This document shows, piece by piece, positions 58,913 through 64,000 of a DNA stretch of 64,000 nucleotides. The translations under genes and the position numbers were made by a program. The notes beneath the pieces were generated by a model, which was given only the letters and a program-made list of their open reading frames with translations, made no database searches and had not been told where the DNA came from. Source of the stretch: Limosilactobacillus reuteri (GTDB lineage Bacteria > Bacillota > Bacilli > Lactobacillales > Lactobacillaceae). Position 1 is the stretch's first letter. Each line of letters begins with the position of its first letter. Location of the stretch: contig NZ_CP027805.1 of the NCBI RefSeq assembly GCF_003072625.1, positions 503,501-567,500 of the forward strand. The letters run 5' to 3'.

Positions 58913-60535
58913 ATGAATTTACGTGAAACAGCGACACAGTTAAAAAATGGTCAGGCTTCACTTGGAATTGAATTAGGCTCTACCCGAATTAAAGCAGTTT
59001 TGATTAATCCTGATTTCGAAACTATTTCTTCTGGAAGCTATACCTGGGAAAATCAATTAAAAGATGGAATCTGGACATACCCGCTGGATCAAGTTTGGGA
59101 AGGAATTCAAACTGCTTATGCCAAGATTAAAGCAGATGTCCAAAGTAAGTACCATGTGAGCTTAGATGAAATTAGTTCAATTGGTGTCAGTGCTATGATG
59201 CATGGGTATCTACCGTTTGATAAAAATAACCAATTACTTGTTCCATTTAGAACCTGGCGGAACAACATTACCGAAGAATCTGCAGATAAGTTAACTGATT
59301 TATTTGATTTTAATATTCCACAGCGATGGAGTATTGCTCACCTCTACCAAGCAATTTTGAACAAGGAACCGCATGTTAAAGATATTGATTTCATTACAAC
59401 TTTAGCTGGTTATGTTCACTGGAAGCTTTCGGGTGAAAAAGTTTTGGGAATTGGAGATGCATCAGGAGTATTTCCAATCGATGATCAAACATTAACTTAT
59501 CGTCAAGACTTTATTGAAAAATTCAACTCATTACCAGAAGTTGAACAATACCCATGGCAACTTAAGAATATTTTGCCTGCAGTCCTGGTAGCTGGACGCG
59601 ATGCAGGTCACTTAACTGCTGATGGAGCAAAGTTACTTGATCCAAGTGGGACTTTGCAAGCTGGTAGTTTGATGGCCCCTCCAGAAGGGGATGCAGGAAC
59701 TGGAATGGTTGGAACTAACAGTGTTCGAAAACGGACAGGAAACATTTCAGTTGGAACTTCAGCCTTCTCAATGAATGTGTTGGATGCTCCATTAAAGAAA
59801 CTCCACCGTGATATTGACATTGTTACTACGCCAACCGGTGATCCAGTAGCCATGGTCCACATCAATAATTGTTCCTCAGATATCAACGCCTGGGTTGGCT
59901 TATTTAGAGATTTTGCTAATGCAATTGGGGCTAAGATTGATACCAATACGCTTTACGAGACCCTATTTGATTCAACGGTTCACTCCGACCCAGATGTTGG
60001 CGGATTAATTAATTATAGTTATCTTTCTGGTGAAAATATCACCAAGATTCAAGAAGGACGTCCTTTATTTGTCCGTACTCCAAATAGTAAGATGAACCTC
60101 TCCAACTTCTTCCTTACTCAACTCTATGCAGCGTTTGCACCATTGAAGATTGGGATGGATATCTTGCTAAATGAAGAACACGTTCAAACCGATGTCATGG
60201 TTGCACAAGGGGGACTCTTTGGGACACCAGTTATTGGGCAACAAGTTTTGGCAAATGCCTTAAATATCCCAATTACAATCATGAATACTGCTAGTGAAGG
60301 TGGACCATGGGGAATGGCAGTCCTTGCTAAGTACGCTGAGACTTACGGAAAAGAATCCCTAGCAGATTACCTTGACGAAAAAGTATTTAAGAATCCAGAA
60401 AGTATGACCCTTACACCAGAACCTGCTGGTGTAAAGGGATATGAAAGCTTTATTACTCGTTACCAAGCAGGCTTACCTGTTGAAGCATTAGCTGGTGATG
60501 ACATTAAAGAACGTGAAGAGAAAGGGAGTAAATAG
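58913..60535 (+). CDS. araB: L-ribulokinase, FGGY family
   Basis: Phosphorylates L-ribulose to L-ribulose-5-phosphate. The 540-residue protein has the N-terminal phosphate loop GIELGSTRIKAVLI and GTSAFSMNVLD, GGLFGTPVIGQQV in the C-terminal half, as in FGGY kinases. It is closer in look to xylulokinase-like proteins than to E. coli AraB, but position between the transporter and araD gives the role. AGGAGGA precedes the ATG. It is followed by araD after 3 bases. Confidence 0.88.
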   Translation: MNLRETATQLKNGQASLGIELGSTRIKAVLINPDFETISSGSYTWENQLKDGIWTYPLDQVWEGIQTAYAKIKADVQSKYHVSLDEISSIGVSAMMHGYLPFDKNNQLLVPFRTWRNNITEESADKLTDLFDFNIPQRWSIAHLYQAILNKEPHVKDIDFITTLAGYVHWKLSGEKVLGIGDASGVFPIDDQTLTYRQDFIEKFNSLPEVEQYPWQLKNILPAVLVAGRDAGHLTADGAKLLDPSGTLQAGSLMAPPEGDAGTGMVGTNSVRKRTGNISVGTSAFSMNVLDAPLKKLHRDIDIVTTPTGDPVAMVHINNCSSDINAWVGLFRDFANAIGAKIDTNTLYETLFDSTVHSDPDVGGLINYSYLSGENITKIQEGRPLFVRTPNSKMNLSNFFLTQLYAAFAPLKIGMDILLNEEHVQTDVMVAQGGLFGTPVIGQQVLANALNIPITIMNTASEGGPWGMAVLAKYAETYGKESLADYLDEKVFKNPESMTLTPEPAGVKGYESFITRYQAGLPVEALAGDDIKEREEKGSK

Positions 60536-60538
60536 TAC

Positions 60539-61267
60539 ATGTTAGAAGATTTAAAGAAAGAAGTTTATGAAGCAAATATGCGGCTTCCTAAACTAGGCCT
60601 TGTTTCCTTTACCTGGGGCAATGTTTCAGGAATTAACCGTGAAAAAGGATTGTTTGTTATTAAACCTTCTGGAGTTCCATATGAAGAGATGAAGCCGGAA
60701 GATATGGTTGTTGTCAACTTGGATGGTGAGGTAGTCGAAGGTGACTTGAATCCATCCAGTGATACTCCTACTCACACTTACCTTTATAATCATTTCCCAA
60801 AGATTGGTGGAGTCGTTCATACTCATTCACCATGGGCAGTAGCATTTGCAGCTGCACAGATGGATGTTCCAGCGATGAATACCACGCACGCTGATACTTT
60901 CTATACTGATGTCCCAGCCGCTGATGCTTTGACGAAGGAAGAAATTGAAGAAGACTATGAGGGTAATACAGGAAAGGTAATCGTTCGTTCATTCAAAGAA
61001 CGGGGCTTGGACTATGAAGCAACCCCAGCGGCATTAGTAATGCAACATGGCCCATTTACCTGGGGGCCAACACCTGACAAAGCAGTTTATAATGCTAAGG
61101 TGTTAGAAGTTGTGGCAGAAGAAGATTATCATGCAATGCAATTAACGCACCAAGACCTTCACTTACCACAATACTTATTGGACAAACACTATTACCGCAA
61201 GCATGGTGCGAATGCATATTACGGAAAAAATAATGCGCATTCAAAAGATCATGCAGCTCACGCTTAA
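60539..61267 (+). CDS. araD: L-ribulose-5-phosphate 4-epimerase
   Basis: Converts L-ribulose-5-phosphate to D-xylulose-5-phosphate, which feeds the phosphoketolase pathway. 242 residues of the class II aldolase/epimerase family with zinc ligands in GGVVHTHSPWA and the later HH/His segment (AMQLTHQDLHLPQYLLDKHYYRKHG, in part). SNAR-like SSDTPTH binds phosphate. AAAGGGAG precedes the ATG. Confidence 0.95.
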   Translation: MLEDLKKEVYEANMRLPKLGLVSFTWGNVSGINREKGLFVIKPSGVPYEEMKPEDMVVVNLDGEVVEGDLNPSSDTPTHTYLYNHFPKIGGVVHTHSPWAVAFAAAQMDVPAMNTTHADTFYTDVPAADALTKEEIEEDYEGNTGKVIVRSFKERGLDYEATPAALVMQHGPFTWGPTPDKAVYNAKVLEVVAEEDYHAMQLTHQDLHLPQYLLDKHYYRKHGANAYYGKNNAHSKDHAAHA

Positions 61268-61320
61268 TTAATTTGGTAGCTACATTTAAAAACTTTTTAG
61301 GATAAAAGGAGTGTAATCTC

Positions 61321-62742
61321 ATGGATATTAAGAATTACGAATTTTGGTTTGTTACTGGTAGTCAATTCCTTTACGGTGAAGAACAATTAAAGTCAGTTGC
61401 TGCTGATGCTGAAGATATTGTTAATAAGTTAAATGAAAGTGGTAAATTGCCTTACAAGGTTGTCTTCAAGGGTGTTATGACAACTGCTGAAGGAATCACT
61501 AAGTTTATGAAGGAAGCTAACTACAATGATAACGTTGCCGGTGTTATGACATGGATGCATACCTTCTCACCAGCAAAGAACTGGATTCGGGGAACTAAGC
61601 TTTTGCAAAAGCCACTACTTCACTTAGCAACTCAATACTTGAAAAAGATTCCATATGACACCATTGACTTTGATTACATGAACTTAAACCAATCAGCTCA
61701 TGGTGACCGTGAATATGCTTACATTAACGCTCGTTTACAAAAGCATAACAAGATTGTTTACGGCTTCTGGGGTGATGAAGAAGTTCAAGAAGAAATCGCT
61801 GACTGGCAAAATGTTGCAGTTGCTTACAACGAAAGCTTTAACATTAAGATTGTTCGTTTTGGTGATACAATGCGTAATGTTGCCGTTACTGAAGGTGACA
61901 AGGTTGAAGCCCAAATGTTCCTTGGCTGGACTGTTGACTACTGGCCAGTAAGTGACTTGGTTGAATATGTAAATGGTATCAGTGAAGAAGAAATTGATGC
62001 TGCTTACAAGGACTTAGCAAGTCGTTACGAAATGGTCCAAGGTGACAATACTAAGGAACACTATGAACACTCAGTTCGTTACCAACTTCGTGAATACCTT
62101 GGCTTGAAGAAGTTTATGGATGAAAAAGGCTACACTGGCTTTACTACTAACTTTGAAGACTTACATGGCCTTGAAGAATTGCCTGGCTTAGCTGCTCAAT
62201 TATTGATGCGTGATGGCTACGGCTTTGGTGCTGAAGGTGATTGGAAGTCTGCCGGCATGGACCGCTTATTGAAGATTGCAGCGGATAATGTTGCTACTGC
62301 CTTTATGGAAGACTATACATTAGATCTTCGTCCAGGTCACCAAGCAATTCTTGGTTCACATATGCTTGAAGTTGACCCAACAATTGCTTCAGATAAGCCA
62401 CGGGTTGAAGTTCACCCATTAGACATTGGTGGTAAAGATGACCCAGCACGGTTAGTATTTACTGGTCGGGAAGGTAAGGCTGTCGATGTTACCCTTTCAT
62501 ACTTCAACGATGGTTACAAGGTTATTGGTTACTCAGTTGATTGTCACAAGCCAGAAGCTGAAACGCCTCATCTTCCAGTTGCTAAGCAGTTATGGACGCC
62601 AACTGTTGGCTTAAAGGAAGGAGCTGAACGCTGGATGCACGCTGGTGGCGGTCACCACACAATCTTGAGTTTCAGTTTGAAGCCACAACAAATTAAAGAT
62701 CTTTTCGGAATGTTAGATGTTAAGGTTGATTTTATTGAATAG
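61321..62742 (+). CDS. araA: L-arabinose isomerase
   Basis: Converts L-arabinose to L-ribulose, first step of the pathway. 473 residues, standard length; [11 protein letters not shown] at the start, the metal-binding Glu/His residues in [17 protein letters not shown] and [12 protein letters not shown], and [11 protein letters not shown] at the end. Codon choice is strongly biased to preferred codons, indicating high expression. It is the last gene before the operon terminator. Confidence 0.97.
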   Translation: MDIKNYEFWFVTGSQFLYGEEQLKSVAADAEDIVNKLNESGKLPYKVVFKGVMTTAEGITKFMKEANYNDNVAGVMTWMHTFSPAKNWIRGTKLLQKPLLHLATQYLKKIPYDTIDFDYMNLNQSAHGDREYAYINARLQKHNKIVYGFWGDEEVQEEIADWQNVAVAYNESFNIKIVRFGDTMRNVAVTEGDKVEAQMFLGWTVDYWPVSDLVEYVNGISEEEIDAAYKDLASRYEMVQGDNTKEHYEHSVRYQLREYLGLKKFMDEKGYTGFTTNFEDLHGLEELPGLAAQLLMRDGYGFGAEGDWKSAGMDRLLKIAADNVATAFMEDYTLDLRPGHQAILGSHMLEVDPTIASDKPRVEVHPLDIGGKDDPARLVFTGREGKAVDVTLSYFNDGYKVIGYSVDCHKPEAETPHLPVAKQLWTPTVGLKEGAERWMHAGGGHHTILSFSLKPQQIKDLFGMLDVKVDFIE

Positions 62743-62764
62743 TTAATTTTAATTAAAAATCCTT

Positions 62765-62812
62765 AAAATGGTTCTACTCGGCAAACCTCGAGACGAGTAG
62801 AACCATTTTTTA
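62765..62812 (+). terminator. ara operon terminator
   Basis: A perfect 16-bp stem (AAAATGGTTCTACTCG with CGAGTAGAACCATTTT) and a T run. It ends just before the ribosome binding site of the acetyltransferase gene. Confidence 0.93.
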
Positions 62813-62828
62813 TCAGGAGATGGAAATA

Positions 62829-63398
62829 ATGAAAACTGAAAAAGAGAAAATGCTAGCAGGGGAAGTTTTTAATGTTTATGATCCTGAATTAGTTAAAGAG
62901 CGTCAATATGCCCGCCAATTAGTTGAACGATTTAATGCTCTTGGTGAAATGAACCCGACTGCAAGCAATACAGTGATTCGTCAACTATTTGGACACGTTG
63001 GCGAAAAGTGTGAAGTTCATCCGCAATTCAAGTGCGATTATGGTTATAACATTTATGTAGATGATGATTTCTTCGCTAACTATGATTGTGTCATGCTTGA
63101 TGTAAGCCCAATTCGGATTGGGAAGCATTGTTTATTGGGACCGCGCGTGCAGATTTATACTGTCAATCATCCCCTTGACCCACGATTACGACGCAATGGA
63201 GCTTACGGCCAAAGTAAGGATGTCACTATTGGGGATGACGTATGGATTGGTGGGGGATCCATTATTTGTCCAGGTGTAACTTTGGGTAATAATGTAATTG
63301 TTGGTGCTGGAAGTGTAGTGACAAAGTCGTTTGGTGATAATGTTGTTATTGCCGGTAATCCAGCACGGATCATTAAAGAGAATCCATATGTAGAATAA
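62829..63398 (+). CDS. Maltose/galactoside O-acetyltransferase-like protein
   Basis: Acetyl-CoA-dependent sugar O-acetyltransferase of the left-handed beta-helix (hexapeptide repeat) family, 189 residues. N-terminal Mac domain (KEKMLAGEVFNVYDPELVKER) followed by hexapeptide turns (IGKHCLLGPRVQIYTVNHPLDP with the catalytic His; VWIGGGSIICPGVTLGNNVIVGAGSVV). It acetylates free sugars, perhaps as a detoxification step. ATG 62829 is better placed after AGGAG than the in-frame ATG at 62820. The ara terminator lies immediately upstream, so it depends on read-through or a promoter within that hairpin region. Confidence 0.87.
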   Translation: MKTEKEKMLAGEVFNVYDPELVKERQYARQLVERFNALGEMNPTASNTVIRQLFGHVGEKCEVHPQFKCDYGYNIYVDDDFFANYDCVMLDVSPIRIGKHCLLGPRVQIYTVNHPLDPRLRRNGAYGQSKDVTIGDDVWIGGGSIICPGVTLGNNVIVGAGSVVTKSFGDNVVIAGNPARIIKENPYVE

Positions 63399-63429
63399 TT
63401 GATTATTTCCCGGGTTATTTTTAACGCAA

Positions 63430-63480
63430 AAAGGGAACTAAGATATGGTCATGTGACGGCCGTTATCTTAGTTCCCTTTA
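63430..63480. terminator. Terminator after the acetyltransferase gene
   Basis: A perfect 16-bp stem (AAAGGGAACTAAGATA with TATCTTAGTTCCCTTT) around an 18-base loop. It also faces the remnant gene on the minus strand. Confidence 0.88.
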
Positions 63481-63486
63481 TCATTC

Positions 63487-63558
63487 TTAATATTTAAGGT
63501 TATATTCGTAAACTAGTGCTGGTTCTTTACCTACGCGTGTAAAGTTATTTAAGATCGC
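63487..63558 (-). pseudogene. C-terminal remnant of an unidentified gene, cut by IS30
   Basis: On the minus strand an open frame runs out of the IS30 end and reads AILNNFTRVGKEPALVYEYN, then LKY and a stop (63487-63489). It looks like the genuine C-terminus of a protein, ending 7 bases before the shared terminator, with the rest of the gene lost or lying beyond the IS30 element. I do not recognise the family from 23 residues. Confidence 0.5.
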
Positions 63559-64000
63559 CGTTTGTAAAATTAAGTTAGAAAATAAGTTAGAAAAATAGAA
63601 AAGCCATTTGTGGTAGACTTTTGAATACCCCTAAACAAAAGAAAGGAAACCACAAATGACTTACACCCATCTTACCACAAACGAGCTGACAATCATCGCC
63701 CATTCTTTCGTGCAAAAGCTTAAAGCGTACCGAGTGGCCCAAATGATCAACCGTTGCGCCGAAACCGTTTATCGCGTTTATCGTTACCTGGAAACCGGTG
63801 CCTCAATTGCTGATTATCAAGATCACTATATGCGCAATAAGCAACGTTGTGGCCGAAAACGTACTCAGTTGTCACTGGCTGAACTCACTTATATCAACGA
63901 CAAAATTGCCCAGGGGTGGACGCCTGATACCATTATTGGGCGCGCTGAGCGCCCAATTAGTTGTAACCGGCGAACTCTTTACCGGATGTTTGAACGTGGC
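63556..64000 (+). mobile_element. IS30-family element, type A copy 3, cut by window end
   Basis: Begins with the type A end CGCCGTTTGTAAAATTAAG and continues with the same leader and coding sequence as the decayed copy at 55022-56057, in opposite orientation. The 5' leader contains a short tandem repeat, TAAGTTAGAAAA twice (about 63569-63592), which the other copies have once. Confidence 0.9.
63656..64000 (+). CDS. IS30-family transposase, 3' end outside window
   Basis: ATG at 63656 opens a frame of 115 codons to the window edge without a stop. It encodes the DNA-binding half (THLTTNELTIIAHSFVQKLK; ETVYRVYRYL; CGRKRTQL; TPDTIIGRAERPISCNRRTL). Unlike the copy at 55041-55968 the start codon is intact. 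The catalytic half is not visible, so activity cannot be judged. Confidence 0.92.
   Translation, partial: MTYTHLTTNELTIIAHSFVQKLKAYRVAQMINRCAETVYRVYRYLETGASIADYQDHYMRNKQRCGRKRTQLSLAELTYINDKIAQGWTPDTIIGRAERPISCNRRTLYRMFERG

Overview
The window reads as a low-GC Gram-positive lactic acid bacterium, most likely Limosilactobacillus (Lactobacillus) reuteri or a close relative. The grounds are the arginine deiminase genes, the gene order atpBEFHAGDC - DUF1146 - murA - mreB/mbl - yidD - DUF2969 - rodA, a D-Ala-D-Ala ligase whose active-site residue predicts a D-lactate-type cell wall, Mub-type mucus adhesin repeats, and an araBDA operon with an AraR-like operator. The species call is inference from gene content; no database was searched.

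Layout. 0-5 kb: the 3' end of arcC, a drug/metabolite exporter, a membrane-anchored matrixin-type protease that seems to start at ATT, and a copper operon (two cupredoxins and a P1B ATPase) behind a CopY-type operator. 5-9 kb: hypothetical genes, tRNA-Gln(CUG), a broken Na+/H+ antiporter, tRNA-Glu(CUC) and a Ser-rich membrane protein. 9-19 kb is a mobile-element pile-up: an IS30 element, a decayed Mub-like adhesin gene cut at its last codons by an IS3-family (IS150-like) element, a Ser/Thr-rich lipoprotein gene, and an ISLre2 element with a frameshifted transposase that carries a second, inverted copy of the IS3 element. 19-25 kb: serine hydrolase, then arcA, argR and two ArcD-type antiporters. 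25-39 kb: MurT/GatD (lipid II amidation) on the minus strand; tdk-prfA-prmC-sua5, glyA, upp, ptsI, a YibE/F pair and a PyrR-attenuated uracil permease on the plus strand. 39-51.6 kb: the ATP synthase operon, an IS30-family insertion and a cell-envelope/shape cluster ending in an orphan GcvH. 51.6-53.5 kb: a group II intron (probably class C) directly behind a terminator hairpin, with a frameshifted maturase ORF. 53.6-64 kb: ddl, a candidate small RNA, a dead IS30 copy, an HTH-TPR regulator, the arabinose operon (transporter-araB-araD-araA), an acetyltransferase, a gene remnant, and the start of an intact IS30 copy facing the dead one.

How the genes work together. ArcA, ArcC and the ArcD-type antiporters make ATP and ammonia from arginine; the arcA promoter overlaps a strong catabolite-repression site. 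AraA, AraB and AraD carry L-arabinose to xylulose-5-phosphate and so into the phosphoketolase route. MurA, Ddl, MurT/GatD, MreB and RodA build and shape the peptidoglycan. Upp and PyrP salvage and import uracil under PyrR control.

The strongest second-look items are the ara locus bracketed by inverted near-identical IS30 ends, a candidate small RNA at about 54.9-55.0 kb, the ATT-start matrixin, the intron behind a terminator, and the number of single-base lesions (antiporter, adhesin, small membrane protein, ISLre2, intron maturase). The last could be real decay or assembly error. I found no CRISPR array, prophage or restriction system, and no clearly novel multi-gene defence or biosynthetic system.
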